The notes under the pieces are model-generated. The model was not told the origin of the DNA and did not search any database. It was given only the letters and a program-made list of their open reading frames with translations. Of a stretch of 64,000 nt of DNA, positions 50,001 through 59,333 are shown one piece after another. The stretch's first letter is position 1. Every line of letters begins with the position of its first letter. Location of the stretch: positions 1 to 64,000 of the forward strand of contig NZ_VZRB01000003.1 of assembly GCF_008806595.1 (NCBI RefSeq), read 5' to 3'. A program made the translations under genes and the position numbers. This stretch comes from Streptomyces luteolifulvus. GTDB lineage: Bacteria > Actinomycetota > Actinomycetes > Streptomycetales > Streptomycetaceae.

Positions 50001-50852
50001 TCAGTTCGCCGAGCGCCGGTCCCGCACCGACCGCCAGCGCTCCACGAGCCGCGCGTACGCCTCGGCGGCGGCCGCCCCGTCGCCGTGCCGCAGCGCCTCG
50101 ATCCCCTCGGCCACGTCCGCCGCCGAGTGATCGTCCGCCAGCTCCTCGGACGGCAGCACATGCACCAGCCCGCCGTAGTCCAGCTCCACCAGCGAGCGCG
50201 GGTGGAACTCCTCCAGCCAGCGGCCGACGTCCACCAGGCCGTCGATCAGCGGCCCTTCGTCGATGGCGTCCTTGAGCGCCCTCAGGCCCCGGGCCACCCG
50301 CCGCCGGGCCTGCACCATCGGTGTCCGGTACCGCAGCACCGGCTCCTCGCCCCCGGCGTCGCCGGAGCCCTTGCCGTACTCCCGCTCGTCGTCGGAGACC
50401 AGCACGAACCAGTTGATCGGCACCTGCCAGGTCGCGGTGCGGATCCAGGGCCGGGCGTCCGGATTGCGGACCAGCCAGCGCTCGTAGTCCTGGGCCGCCT
50501 GGCGCCGCACGACCGGCGGCAGCACGGCGTCCAGGACGGGCACCGGGAGCTCGTCGCCGAGATCGCCGAGGGCCTGCCAGCCGCGCAGCCGGGTGCGCCA
50601 GGGGCAGACGCACACGACTGAGTCGACGTCGAGCACGAAGGCGTCACTGCTCTCGTGGACCGGCACGGCGACGGGCGGGGTGGGCAGCAGGTCGGCCAGG
50701 GAGCGGCGCAGTTCGTCCTGGTAGGAGGGGCGGTCGGCGCGACGGGCGTAACGTGCCCAGTGGGTGCGCTCGGGCTCGGGGAAGGCGGCCAGCGGTTCGT
50801 ACACGCGAAGGTAGGCCGCGTACGGGACGATCACCGAGGACACCTTGGGCAC
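50001..50852 (-). CDS. Conserved Streptomyces hypothetical protein
   Basis: A 283-residue soluble protein conserved next to bldC and valine dehydrogenase in Streptomyces. It has an N-terminal part with [25 protein letters not shown], a central domain ([47 protein letters not shown]) and a helical C-terminus. There are no catalytic motifs or membrane segments. Divergent from vdh. Function unknown. Confidence 0.75.
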   Translation of the reverse strand: MPKVSSVIVPYAAYLRVYEPLAAFPEPERTHWARYARRADRPSYQDELRRSLADLLPTPPVAVPVHESSDAFVLDVDSVVCVCPWRTRLRGWQALGDLGDELPVPVLDAVLPPVVRRQAAQDYERWLVRNPDARPWIRTATWQVPINWFVLVSDDEREYGKGSGDAGGEEPVLRYRTPMVQARRRVARGLRALKDAIDEGPLIDGLVDVGRWLEEFHPRSLVELDYGGLVHVLPSEELADDHSAADVAEGIEALRHGDGAAAAEAYARLVERWRSVRDRRSAN

Positions 50853-51074
50853 GCCTGCTCCCTCCCCCTCCCACCATCAGGAAAACCTGCGGAATCCGCT
50901 CACAAACCTGCGGGAAATCTATGCAAATCGTCGCACGGGAGTACTCCGGGAGCAGGTGATCCTGAGCACTGCGCGGTCGGCGGGCGCACCCAGGCTCTAA
51001 TCTCATGCTCACAGGCCCCGCCACCCGTACGGGAGCCCTCCCCAACCGCCGCTACTTACCCAGGAGTCACCACA

Positions 51075-52169
51075 GTGACCGACGTAACCGGCGCACCTGC
51101 TGATGTACTGCACACCCTGTTCCACTCGGACCAGGGAGGCCATGAGCAAGTCGTGCTCTGCCAGGACCGCGCCAGCGGCCTCAAGGCCGTCATCGCCATC
51201 CACTCCACCGCTCTGGGCCCCGCCCTCGGCGGTACGCGCTTCTACCCGTACGCGAACGAGGAGGAGGCCGTCGCCGACGCCCTGAATCTCGCGCGCGGGA
51301 TGTCGTACAAGAACGCCATGGCCGGTCTCGACCACGGCGGCGGCAAGGCCGTGATCATCGGGGATCCCGACCGCATCAAGACCGAGGAGCTGCTGCTCGC
51401 CTACGGCCGGTTCGTGGCCTCGCTGGGCGGGCGCTACGTGACCGCGTGCGACGTCGGCACGTACGTCGCCGACATGGACGTCGTCGCGCGAGAGTGCCGC
51501 TGGACCACGGGGCGCTCCCCCGAGAACGGCGGCGCGGGCGACTCCTCCGTGCTCACCGCGTTCGGCGTCTACCAGGGCATGCGCGCCAGCGCCCAGCACC
51601 TGTGGGGCGACCCGTCGCTGCGCGGGCGCAAGGTCGGCATCGCGGGCGTCGGCAAGGTCGGGCACCACCTGGTGGAGCACCTGCTGGCCGAAGGTGCGCG
51701 GGTCGTGATCACGGACGTACGACAGGATGCCGTGCGGCGCATCGCCGACAAGCACCCCTCGGTGGACGTGGTCGCCGACACCGACACGCTCATCAGCATC
51801 GAGGGGCTCGACATCTACGCCCCCTGCGCGCTGGGCGGGGCCCTCAACGACGACAGCGTTCCGGTGCTGACCGCCAAGGTGGTCTGCGGCGCGGCCAACA
51901 ACCAGCTCGCGCACCCAGGCGTCGAGAAGGACCTCGCCGACCGCGGCATCCTCTACGCGCCGGACTACGTGGTGAACGCCGGCGGCGTCATCCAGGTCGC
52001 GGACGAGCTGCACGGCTTCGACTTCGAGCGGTGCAGGGCGAAGGCCGCGAAGATCTTCGACACCACGCTGGCGATCTTCGCACGTGCGAAGACGGACGGG
52101 ATTCCTCCGGCGGCCGCGGCCGACCGGATCGCGGAGCAGCGGATGGCAGAGGGACGCCGGGCACGCTGA
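51075..52169 (+). CDS. vdh: Valine/leucine dehydrogenase
   Basis: A 364-residue NAD-dependent amino-acid dehydrogenase of the Glu/Leu/Phe/Val family that oxidatively deaminates branched-chain amino acids, in Streptomyces chiefly valine, feeding precursors for polyketides. The motifs are GGTRFYPY, the catalytic region [17 protein letters not shown] (two Lys), [14 protein letters not shown], and the Rossmann [16 protein letters not shown] (about 190-205). GTG 51075 has AGGAG 8 bases upstream. Divergent from the hypothetical gene at 50001. Confidence 0.93.
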   Translation: MTDVTGAPADVLHTLFHSDQGGHEQVVLCQDRASGLKAVIAIHSTALGPALGGTRFYPYANEEEAVADALNLARGMSYKNAMAGLDHGGGKAVIIGDPDRIKTEELLLAYGRFVASLGGRYVTACDVGTYVADMDVVARECRWTTGRSPENGGAGDSSVLTAFGVYQGMRASAQHLWGDPSLRGRKVGIAGVGKVGHHLVEHLLAEGARVVITDVRQDAVRRIADKHPSVDVVADTDTLISIEGLDIYAPCALGGALNDDSVPVLTAKVVCGAANNQLAHPGVEKDLADRGILYAPDYVVNAGGVIQVADELHGFDFERCRAKAAKIFDTTLAIFARAKTDGIPPAAAADRIAEQRMAEGRRAR

Positions 52170-52466
52170 TTCCGCGGCGCGTTCGGGTTTGACCGGTACC
52201 CGCCGACGGGCACTTAGAGAGAACTCTCACGTTCGTCGGCGGGTCGTCCGCCAATAAGTGGTTAAAATCGCGGTTGACCAGCGGGGACGGGGCACCTCGC
52301 GGGTTCTGGGACCCGGCACGTCCTGCGGGCGACGTACCGTATGGGCGCGGGCTCAGGTACCGTGGAAGCCCTACGGACCGGTCTCTCCACGGAGAGCCCG
52401 TTCCAGATCATGAACGCGTGTCAAGACTCTGGGGCCGTCGAGCCCCGTCACCGAGGGGGTCGAGCC

Positions 52467-52718
52467 ATGGGGCGCGGCCGGGCCAAGGCCAAGCAGACGA
52501 AGGTCGCCCGCCAGCTGAAGTACAACAGCGGCGGGACTGACCTGTCGCGTCTGGCCAACGAGCTGGGCGCATCGACTTCGAACCAGCCGCCGAACGGCGA
52601 GCCGTTCGAGGACGACGAAGACGACGACCCGTACGCCCAGTACGCGGATCTGTACAACGACGACGAGGACGATGAGGACGACGAGTCCGGTCCCGCGTCG
52701 CAGCGCCGAGGCGCTTGA
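52467..52718 (+). CDS. DUF3073 protein
   Basis: An 83-residue acidic protein MGRGRAKAKQTKVARQLKYNSGGTDL..., the conserved actinobacterial DUF3073 family: a basic N-terminus likely to contact nucleic acid and an Asp/Glu-rich C-terminus. ATG 52467. It is a core gene beside purM in Streptomyces; function unknown. A terminator follows. Confidence 0.9.
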   Translation: MGRGRAKAKQTKVARQLKYNSGGTDLSRLANELGASTSNQPPNGEPFEDDEDDDPYAQYADLYNDDEDDEDDESGPASQRRGA

Positions 52719-52738
52719 CGATCCAGTAGTGCTCGACC

Positions 52739-52777
52739 CGGTCCGGAGTGGTTTATACCACCGGACCGGGTTTTGCG
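52739..52777 (+). terminator. Terminator after the DUF3073 gene
   Basis: A hairpin with arms ACCCGGTCC (52739-52747) and GGACCGGGT, extended by an inner stem, followed by TTTTG. It also separates this gene from the convergent purM. Confidence 0.8.
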
Positions 52778-52793
52778 CTGCCTGTCGCCTGCC

Positions 52794-53867
52794 TCAGCCG
52801 GCGTAGTCCCCGACCAGCTCGGCGCCCGTCGTGTGGTCGCCGCGGTCGGTGATCTCGCCCGCGACCCATGCCTCGACGCCGCGGTCCGCAAGGGTCGACA
52901 GGGCCACGTCCGTGGACTCCTCCGGCACGATCGCGATCATGCCGACGCCCATGTTCAGGGTCTTCTCCAGCTCCAGGCGTTCGACCTGCCCCGTCCTGCC
53001 GACGAGGTCGAAGACCGGTGCCGGGGTCCAGGTGGAGCGGTCGACGACGGCGTGCAGGGTGTCCGGGACGACCCGGGCCAGGTTGGCGGCGAGTCCGCCG
53101 CCGGTGATGTGGCTGAAGGCGTGCACATCGGTGGTGCGGGTCAGGGCCAGGCAGTCCAGCGAGTAGATCTTGGTCGGTTCGAGCAGTTCCTCGCCCAGGG
53201 TCCGGCCGAGCTCCTCGATCTGTGCGTCCAGCGACAGGCCTGCCTGGTTCAGCAGGACGTGCCGGACCAGCGAGTACCCGTTCGAGTGAAGCCCGGACGC
53301 GGCCATGGCGACGACCGCGTCACCCTTCCGGATGCGATCCGCGCCGAGCAGCCGGTCGGCCTCCACCACGCCCGTACCGGCGCCGGCGACGTCGAAGTCG
53401 TCCGGGCCCAGCAGGCCGGGGTGCTCGGCCGTCTCGCCGCCCACCAGGGCGCAGCCGGCCAGTACACAGCCCTCGGCGATGCCCTTGACGATGGCGGCGA
53501 CCCGCTCGGGGTGCACCTTGCCGACGCAGATGTAGTCGGTCATGAACAGCGGCTCGGCACCGCACACCACGATGTCGTCCATGACCATGGCGACCAGGTC
53601 GTGGCCGATGGTGTCGTACACGCCCAGTTGCCGCGCGATGTCGACCTTGGTGCCGACGCCGTCCGTGGCGGAGGCGAGCAGCGGGCGCTCGTAGCGCTTG
53701 AGGGCGGAGGCGTCGAAGAGGCCGGCGAATCCGCCGAGGCCGCCGAGGACCTCGGGGCGCTGCGTCTTCTTCACCCACTCCTTCATCAGCTCGACGGCGC
53801 GGTCGCCCGCTTCGATGTCGACGCCGGCAGCCGCGTAGGAAGCACCGGGAACAGCAGTCTCAGACAT
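52794..53867 (-). CDS. purM: Phosphoribosylformylglycinamidine cyclo-ligase (AIR synthetase)
   Basis: A 357-residue ATP-dependent enzyme of de novo purine synthesis that closes the imidazole ring of FGAM to give AIR. Conserved segments: ASYAAAGVDIEAGDRAV, GVGTKVDIARQLGVYDTIGHDLVAM, GETAEHPGLL, and FSHITGGGLAANLARVVP. ATG 53867 gives MSETAVPGASYAAAG. It lies 34 bases downstream of purF on the same strand and is probably cotranscribed with it. Confidence 0.95.
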   Translation of the reverse strand: MSETAVPGASYAAAGVDIEAGDRAVELMKEWVKKTQRPEVLGGLGGFAGLFDASALKRYERPLLASATDGVGTKVDIARQLGVYDTIGHDLVAMVMDDIVVCGAEPLFMTDYICVGKVHPERVAAIVKGIAEGCVLAGCALVGGETAEHPGLLGPDDFDVAGAGTGVVEADRLLGADRIRKGDAVVAMAASGLHSNGYSLVRHVLLNQAGLSLDAQIEELGRTLGEELLEPTKIYSLDCLALTRTTDVHAFSHITGGGLAANLARVVPDTLHAVVDRSTWTPAPVFDLVGRTGQVERLELEKTLNMGVGMIAIVPEESTDVALSTLADRGVEAWVAGEITDRGDHTTGAELVGDYAG

Positions 53868-53901
53868 TGCCTGGGATCTTTCGGGTTGGTTTCTACGAGG
53901 C

Positions 53902-55431
53902 TTACGGGCGACGGATCGCGTCGGCCGCGGCCGTGGCTGCCGGACCGGCGGCAAGCTCGGTCTCCAGGAGCTGCTTGCCGAGCAGCTCGGGGTCCGGGAG
54001 CTCCATCGGGTACTCACCGTCGAAGCAGGCGCGGCAGAGGTTCGGCTTGGCGATGGTGGTCGCATCGATCATGCCGTCGATGGAGATGTACGCCAGGGAG
54101 TCGGCGCCCAGCGAGGTGCCGATCTCCTCGATGGTCATGCCGTTGGCGATCAGCTCGGCGCGGGTGGCGAAGTCGATGCCGAAGAAGCAGGGCCACTTCA
54201 CGGGCGGGGACGAGATCCGGATGTGGACCTCGGCGGCCCCGGCCTCGCGGAGCATCCGCACCAGCGCGCGCTGGGTGTTGCCGCGCACGATCGAGTCGTC
54301 GACGACGACCAGGCGCTTGCCCTTGATGACTTCCTTCAGCGGGTTCAGCTTCAGACGGATGCCGAGCTGCCGGATGGTCTGCGAGGGCTGGATGAACGTA
54401 CGTCCGACGTAGGCGTTCTTGACCAGGCCGGCGCCGAACGGGATGCCGGAGGCCTCCGCGTAGCCGATGGCGGCGGGGGTGCCGGACTCCGGGGTCGCTA
54501 TGACCAGGTCGGCCTCGACCGGGGCTTCCTTCGCCAGGCGGCGGCCCATCTCGACGCGCGAGAGGTACACGTTCCGGCCGGCGATGTCGGTGTCCGGGCG
54601 GGCCAGGTACACATACTCGAAGACACAGCCCTTGGGCTTCGCTTCCGCGAACCGGGAGGTCCGCAGACCGTTCTCGTCGATCGCGACGAACTCGCCGGGC
54701 TCTATCTCGCGGACGAAGCTCGCGCCCGTGATGTCGAGGGCGGCGGTCTCGGAGGCGACGACCCAGCCGCGCTCCAGGCGGCCGAGGACCAGCGGGCGGA
54801 TGCCCTGCGGGTCGCGGGCGGCGTACAGGGTGTGCTCGTCCATGAAGACGAGCGAGAAGGCGCCCTTGACCTGCGGGAGGACCGCGTGGGCGGCCTCCTC
54901 GATGGTCAGCGGGCTGCCGTCCTCGCCGACCTGGGCCGCCAGCAGCGCGGTGAGCAGGTCGGTGTCGTTGGTGGCGGCCACGCGGGTGGAGCGGCCGTTG
55001 GTGTCCTTCGGGAGCTCGGCGACCATCTCGGCGAGCTCCGCCGTGTTGACCAGGTTGCCGTTGTGGCCGAGCGCGATGGAACCGTGCCCGGTGGCGCGGA
55101 ACGTCGGCTGGGCGTTCTCCCACACGGAGGCGCCGGTGGTCGAGTAGCGGGCGTGACCGACCGCGATATGACCCTGGAGCGAACCGAGCGAGGTCTCGTC
55201 GAAGACCTGGGAGACGAGGCCCATGTCCTTGAAGACGAGGATCTGGGAGCCGTTGCTGACCGCGATTCCCGCGGATTCCTGACCCCGATGCTGGAGGGCG
55301 TAGAGCCCGAAGTACGTGAGCTTTGCGACCTCTTCACCCGGAGCCCAGACACCGAAGACGCCACAAGCGTCCTGGGGGCCTTTCTCGCCGGGGAGCAGAT
55401 CGTGATTGAGTCGACCGTCACCACGTGGCAC
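53902..55431 (-). CDS. purF: Amidophosphoribosyltransferase
   Basis: A 509-residue first enzyme of purine synthesis, converting PRPP and glutamine to phosphoribosylamine. It is a Bacillus-type enzyme: a propeptide, then the nucleophile Cys in DACGVFGVW; the PRPP loop VVVDDSIVRGNT; and Fe-S-type Cys near the C-terminus (CFFGID, CRACFDGEYP). GTG 55431 is chosen because it lies 7 bases after a TACACT box (minus-strand complement of 55439-55444), suggesting a leaderless start; the frame is open to 55518. Upstream of purM in one unit. Confidence 0.95.
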   Translation of the reverse strand: MPRGDGRLNHDLLPGEKGPQDACGVFGVWAPGEEVAKLTYFGLYALQHRGQESAGIAVSNGSQILVFKDMGLVSQVFDETSLGSLQGHIAVGHARYSTTGASVWENAQPTFRATGHGSIALGHNGNLVNTAELAEMVAELPKDTNGRSTRVAATNDTDLLTALLAAQVGEDGSPLTIEEAAHAVLPQVKGAFSLVFMDEHTLYAARDPQGIRPLVLGRLERGWVVASETAALDITGASFVREIEPGEFVAIDENGLRTSRFAEAKPKGCVFEYVYLARPDTDIAGRNVYLSRVEMGRRLAKEAPVEADLVIATPESGTPAAIGYAEASGIPFGAGLVKNAYVGRTFIQPSQTIRQLGIRLKLNPLKEVIKGKRLVVVDDSIVRGNTQRALVRMLREAGAAEVHIRISSPPVKWPCFFGIDFATRAELIANGMTIEEIGTSLGADSLAYISIDGMIDATTIAKPNLCRACFDGEYPMELPDPELLGKQLLETELAAGPAATAAADAIRRP

Positions 55432-55492
55432 GGCACCGAGTGTAGGCGAGATCGACCACTGGTCCGAATTGGGGATGGGCGCCCGTAGTGGA

Positions 55493-56254
55493 TCACTTAT
55501 CGGCGACCGCTCCGACACTGTCGGCGTTTTCGCTGGTCAGAGTGAGCGTTCGATGATCGATTACATAGGACACCGTGCCGTCGAAGAGCCGCAGGAGGCT
55601 CTTCTCCGACTTCATGAGTGAGGTGTCGCACATCATTCGGGTGGTCGCGGCGGTGCCGAGGGTGATCTGTCCGTCGCGGACCGTTGCCCTGGCGTTCACC
55701 TCGTTGCAGCCGAGGCTGCCCGAAACCTTGCCGGACTTCTGGTCGAAGGTGAGGTGGGCCCGGCCGTCCGTGTCGGGGGACGTGATGAGCCATTTCGTGC
55801 CGTACAGCGGGGCGTCGGTCTCCTTGGTGAGACGGATGCGGTCGCCGTCGGCGGTGGTGAGGGTCAGTTGGTCGCCCTTCATCCGTGCGGTGAGGTCGCC
55901 GTCGGAGAGGGTACGGGCGAGGGTCTCCTCGAAGGTGACGGGAACACCCTGGCAGGCGATCTCGGTGGCCGACATCCCGTCGAAGGAGACCCTGCCGTCG
56001 TCGAAGCCGGCCTCGGCGCCGAAGTTGTTGCAGCCGAGGTTGCCCCGGACCTTGCCGTCGTCGGCGATGCGCAGGTAGGCGGTGCCCGGCGCCTCGGTGG
56101 TCCGGCCGTCGACGGTGAGGTCGTCGACGGCCCAGTGGACGCCGGTGACGGAGGATCCGGCACCGACCGCGTCACTGGCCGCGTTCTCGGTGCCGCACGC
56201 CGCGGCGAGCGGCAGCAGGGTCAAAGCGGCGAGCGTCAGTCGCTGTTTGTCCAT
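55493..56254 (-). CDS. META-domain lipoprotein
   Basis: A 253-residue secreted lipoprotein: signal peptide with lipobox LPLAAACG (Cys at about 20), then two META (HslJ-like) domains with LRIADDGKVRGNLGCNNFGAEA and LTFDQKSGKVSGSLGCNEVNARA. HslJ-type proteins are linked to stress and drug tolerance in other bacteria; here the role is unknown. ATG 56254. It lies upstream of purF on the same strand with a gap of 61 bases. Confidence 0.87.
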   Translation of the reverse strand: MDKQRLTLAALTLLPLAAACGTENAASDAVGAGSSVTGVHWAVDDLTVDGRTTEAPGTAYLRIADDGKVRGNLGCNNFGAEAGFDDGRVSFDGMSATEIACQGVPVTFEETLARTLSDGDLTARMKGDQLTLTTADGDRIRLTKETDAPLYGTKWLITSPDTDGRAHLTFDQKSGKVSGSLGCNEVNARATVRDGQITLGTAATTRMMCDTSLMKSEKSLLRLFDGTVSYVIDHRTLTLTSENADSVGAVADK

Positions 56255-56305
56255 GCCGGTGGGACGGGAGGGACTCAGGACCGGTTCCCCCTGCGTCCGT
56301 CCGGC

Positions 56306-57103
56306 TCACTTCATCAGCGGCAGCAGCCCGCCCAGGTCCGCGCGTTCGCCGCTGGCGCTGACCGTGGCCGTCTCGACCGCGTCCGGCCAGGTGATCCGCC
56401 CGGTCGCCAGGCGGATCCAGGTCAGTGGGTCGGTCTCGACGACGTTGGGCGGCGTGCCGCGGGTGTGCCGGGGTCCTTCGACGCACTGCACGACGGCGTA
56501 CGGCGGGATCCGCACCTCCGTCGAGCCGCCGGGGGCCTTCGCGGCCAGGGCGTCGGCGAGGAGCCGGGTGCAGGCGGCGAGGGCCTGGCGGTCGTACGGG
56601 ATACCGAGGCCGGGCACGGCCGCGTTCAGGTCGTCGGTGTGGACGACGAGTTCGACGGTGCGGGTGACGAGGTAGTCGTCGAGGCGCATGGTGCCGGTAC
56701 GGGCGGCCAGCAGCCGGCTGCCGGGGGCGGTGGCGAGGCGCTCGGTGAGGCGTTCCCCGGTGCGGGTGTAGAGGGCGCCGAGGTCGGGCTGGGCCGCGGT
56801 CAGTTCGCGTGTGCCCTCGGCGATGTCGCCGGCCCGGGCGGCGGTGGCGAAGGGCCAGTCGAGGAGGGCGAGGTCCGGCTTCGCGGGCTCGTCCCGGTCG
56901 AGGTTGCGGCTGACGCTCTCCACGGCCATGGTCAGGTGCGCCGCGAGCTCGCGGACGGTCCAGTCCCCGAGGCGCGTGGGCAGGGCCAGCTGCTCGGGTG
57001 TGAGGGTGCGGACGGCCTCCCGTACGTTCCCGAACTGGGCGAGGACCGCGGCGCGGATCTTGGCGGGGTCGTACGTCCGTGTGCGCTTCTTGGCCGGAGG
57101 CAT
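56306..57103 (-). CDS. Maleylpyruvate isomerase-like (DinB superfamily) mycothiol-dependent protein
   Basis: A 265-residue protein with an N-terminal DinB/MDMPI helical domain (LTPEQLALPTRLGDWTVRELAAHLTMAVESV; D/H of GDWTVRELAAHL as likely metal ligands; a further His in VVHTDDLN) and a C-terminal SCP2-like domain. Related actinobacterial proteins are annotated as maleylpyruvate isomerase family, mycothiol-dependent. ATG 57103 lies 7 bases after a TAAGCT box, so it is probably leaderless. Substrate unknown. Confidence 0.8.
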   Translation of the reverse strand: MPPAKKRTRTYDPAKIRAAVLAQFGNVREAVRTLTPEQLALPTRLGDWTVRELAAHLTMAVESVSRNLDRDEPAKPDLALLDWPFATAARAGDIAEGTRELTAAQPDLGALYTRTGERLTERLATAPGSRLLAARTGTMRLDDYLVTRTVELVVHTDDLNAAVPGLGIPYDRQALAACTRLLADALAAKAPGGSTEVRIPPYAVVQCVEGPRHTRGTPPNVVETDPLTWIRLATGRITWPDAVETATVSASGERADLGGLLPLMK

Positions 57104-57185
57104 GGCGGCGAGCTTAGGGCCTGCTCGGCGGATCAAGTCGCAGGGTGGCAGCGGCATCTGATCAGAGCAGGTGAGCGGGGGCGAT

Positions 57186-57288
57186 GGGGGTCACCCCGCT
57201 CGAGCGAAGCCGAGAGTGGGGGAGCCGGCAACCGACGACAACGCCGGTGGGGGCACCTCCCGCGCGAGCTTGGCCGAGAGTGGGGGAG
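57186..57288 (+). repeat. Pair of Streptomyces intergenic repeats
   Basis: Two related 39-40-base units (57186-57224 and 57249-57288), each with GGGGG(T)CACC... and ending in CGAGAGTGGGGGAG. This word is common between genes in Streptomyces. The gap 57104-57437 around them holds no gene. Confidence 0.6.
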
Positions 57289-57437
57289 GACGTGCCAGGC
57301 CCCGCGTCTGCGGCATGATCCGCCGGACAGGCCCTGGTCGGCCCGGTCGGCGGGGAGGTTGCGGTTGTCCGGGGCCGGTTGCTGCGTGGGCGCGGTGACC
57401 CCGGGGCCGGGACGCCGCGGGGTCACGCTGCGCACGG

Positions 57438-57911
57438 TCAGGCGGCCCCGCATCGGCCTCCGCAGGCGCAGGCGCTGGGGGCAGCGGCATCGACGGCTGC
57501 CCAGTCCTCGGCGTCGAGGACGGCGTGCGCGGCGGGGAAGAGCTCCAGGTTCTCCTTGCGGATGTGTTCGTCGAGCTCGTCGAGGATCCGCGTGACTGCG
57601 TCGCGCCAGCCCACGAGGGTGAGGCCGGCCTGGTCGATGGCCGCGTGCAGGCCGGTGTGCTCGGCCTCCAGCTCCCGTACCTGGTCGGCGTAGTCGCCCT
57701 GCCGCGTCAGACGGGCGAACAGGCCGTGCTCCTCCCACTTGTTGTGCGGGGTGAGGAGGGACTGCATTTCGCCGAACCTGGTACGCGCCGTGGGTTCGTC
57801 CCCGTCCGCCAGGGCCTGCCGGACTTGCTGGGCGAGGTCGGCGATGAGCTCGTGCTGACGCATGAGCTGTCCGATGGCGCCTTGGTCCCGGCAGCCGCAG
57901 TGGTCACACAT
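57438..57911 (-). CDS. Hemerythrin-domain protein
   Basis: A 157-residue four-helix hemerythrin-like protein with candidate iron ligands in LMRQHELIADL, TPHNKWEEHGLF, EAEHTGLHAAID and LDEHIRKENLELFP. Both termini are Cys-rich (CDHCGC; CACGGRCG), which may bind a second metal. It may sense or carry O2 or NO. ATG 57911. It is divergent from the zinc-binding DGC protein, with an inverted repeat in the shared promoter region. Confidence 0.85.
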   Translation of the reverse strand: MCDHCGCRDQGAIGQLMRQHELIADLAQQVRQALADGDEPTARTRFGEMQSLLTPHNKWEEHGLFARLTRQGDYADQVRELEAEHTGLHAAIDQAGLTLVGWRDAVTRILDELDEHIRKENLELFPAAHAVLDAEDWAAVDAAAPSACACGGRCGAA

Positions 57912-58001
57912 GGGTGTTCGCCTTCACTGGATCTCGATGAAGGCCGACCGGCTGGCCGACCGGATTCGCACATGACGCCTTGATGTTACAGTCCATCCTA
58001 G

Positions 58002-58026
58002 TAAAAACATATTGTCTTCGTTTTTA
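58002..58026. promoter_or_regulatory. Inverted repeat in the hemerythrin/DGC divergent promoter
   Basis: Perfect arms TAAAAAC (58002-58008) and GTTTTTA (58020-58026), 11 bases apart, in an AT-rich patch unusual for this genome. Likely an operator for a regulator of both divergent genes; the regulator is not encoded nearby. Confidence 0.5.
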
Positions 58027-58076
58027 TTGCTCCCTTCCGTACCCGGTGGCCGGGGCCGCTCCCGAAAGGACTCCCG

Positions 58077-58493
58077 TTGCCCAAGCATCGTCGCGATCTC
58101 CCGCTCGTCTACTCCTGCTCCGGTTGCTCGAGCGCGGCGCAGATGACCAACTGGCTCGCCATCCAGCTCGACCGCCGCGGCGTGGCGGAGATGTCCTGCA
58201 TCGCCGGGGTCGGGGGCGATGTGCCCAGCCTCGTACGCAAGGCGACCAGCGGCCGGCCGGTCATCGCGATCGACGGCTGTGTCCTGCAGTGCGCCCGCCA
58301 CTGCCTCGCCCGCCACGACGTGACGCCGACGGTGCACCACCTGCTCAGCGACGACGGCGTGCGCAAGCGGCTCGGCGAGGACTTCGACGAGAGTGAGGCG
58401 CAGACGGTCCTCGACGGCATACTCACCCGCCTCGACACGGCACTCGACCCCTCCCCCTCGGACGAGGGTGCACATGTCCATGCAGACAGGTAG
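58077..58493 (+). CDS. Putative zinc-binding DGC-domain protein
   Basis: A 138-residue protein with SCSGCSSAAQMTNWLA (CxxC start of the DGC fold), MSCIAGVGGD, and IDGCVLQCARHCL (the DGC and a Cys/His-rich motif). The family is called putative zinc-binding protein and is often linked to stress or anaerobic genes. TTG 58077 has AAAGGA 6 bases upstream. It overlaps the YwiC-like gene by 20 bases. Confidence 0.8.
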   Translation: MPKHRRDLPLVYSCSGCSSAAQMTNWLAIQLDRRGVAEMSCIAGVGGDVPSLVRKATSGRPVIAIDGCVLQCARHCLARHDVTPTVHHLLSDDGVRKRLGEDFDESEAQTVLDGILTRLDTALDPSPSDEGAHVHADR

Positions 58494-59268
58494 GACCCGC
58501 CCAGCCACCCGGCCCGGTGCCACCGGTACCGTCCCGGCAGCCCGTCGGAAACGCCGCCGCGGCCAGTGGGTCCCCCCGCAGCACGGCGCTTGGGCCATGC
58601 TGCTCGTTCCCTACTTCGCCGGCCTCATCGCCGTCGGCTTCTCCTGGGTGCAGCTCCCGCTTCTGCTCGGCTGGGTCGGCGGCTATCTGCTGTCCTACTT
58701 CGGACTGCTGGCCGTCAAGACGCGCCGTCCCGGCCGGGTCCGCGCGCAGCTCCTCGTCTACGGGAGCGTCACGCTCACTGCCGGTGCCACGGTCCTCCTC
58801 GCACGCCCGCAACTCCTGCTGTTCGCCCCGGTCTTCGCGGCGGTGCTCGGGGTCAATGGGCTCTTCGCCAAGGCCCGACGGGACCGCGCCCTGGCCAACG
58901 GCCTGGTCTCGGTCGTGGCGGCGACGCTCATCCTCCCCGTCGTCGCGGTGGCGGGCGGAGCGTCGCTCTGGCGGGTCACCGGCCCATTCCTGGTGACGCT
59001 CCTCTACTTCACCGGATCCCTGCTCTTCGTCAGGACGACCATCCGGGAGCGTGGCAACCGGCACCTGCTGGCCGCGTCAGTCGCCTTCCATGCCGTCGCC
59101 CTGGCGGCGGCCACCTGGGTGGCGTTCCCCTATGCGGTCCCCTTCACCGGCTACCTGATCCGCGCGGCCGCCCTGCCCCGACGCGGCCTCACCCCCAAGC
59201 GGATCGGCATCGCCGAGATCGTCAGCTCGGCCGCACTTCTGGCTTCGGTCGCCCTCGTGACGGTCTGA
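58474..59268 (+). CDS. YwiC-like membrane protein
   Basis: A 264-residue multi-pass membrane protein with about seven hydrophobic segments. The N-terminal WVPPQHGAWAMLLVPYFAGLIAV is the YwiC-family signature (PxxHGAWxMxxxP). In Bacillus, ywiC lies in the fnr-nar region for nitrate/anaerobic respiration, and here it is coupled to a DGC protein and hemerythrin, so a link to redox or NO physiology is plausible (inference). ATG 58474 has GAGGG 6 bases upstream and overlaps the preceding gene by 20 bases. Confidence 0.82.
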   Translation: MSMQTGRTRPATRPGATGTVPAARRKRRRGQWVPPQHGAWAMLLVPYFAGLIAVGFSWVQLPLLLGWVGGYLLSYFGLLAVKTRRPGRVRAQLLVYGSVTLTAGATVLLARPQLLLFAPVFAAVLGVNGLFAKARRDRALANGLVSVVAATLILPVVAVAGGASLWRVTGPFLVTLLYFTGSLLFVRTTIRERGNRHLLAASVAFHAVALAAATWVAFPYAVPFTGYLIRAAALPRRGLTPKRIGIAEIVSSAALLASVALVTV

Positions 59269-59280
59269 GCCCGGCACGAC

Positions 59281-59314
59281 CGGAGGCCCTGTCCGCCAAC
59301 GGACAGGGCCTCCG
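59281..59314. terminator. Shared terminator of the YwiC-like gene and purL
   Basis: Perfect 15-bp arms (59281-59295, 59300-59314) with a 4-base loop between convergent genes. Confidence 0.8.
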
Positions 59315-59333
59315 ACTCACACACTGACGGGAC

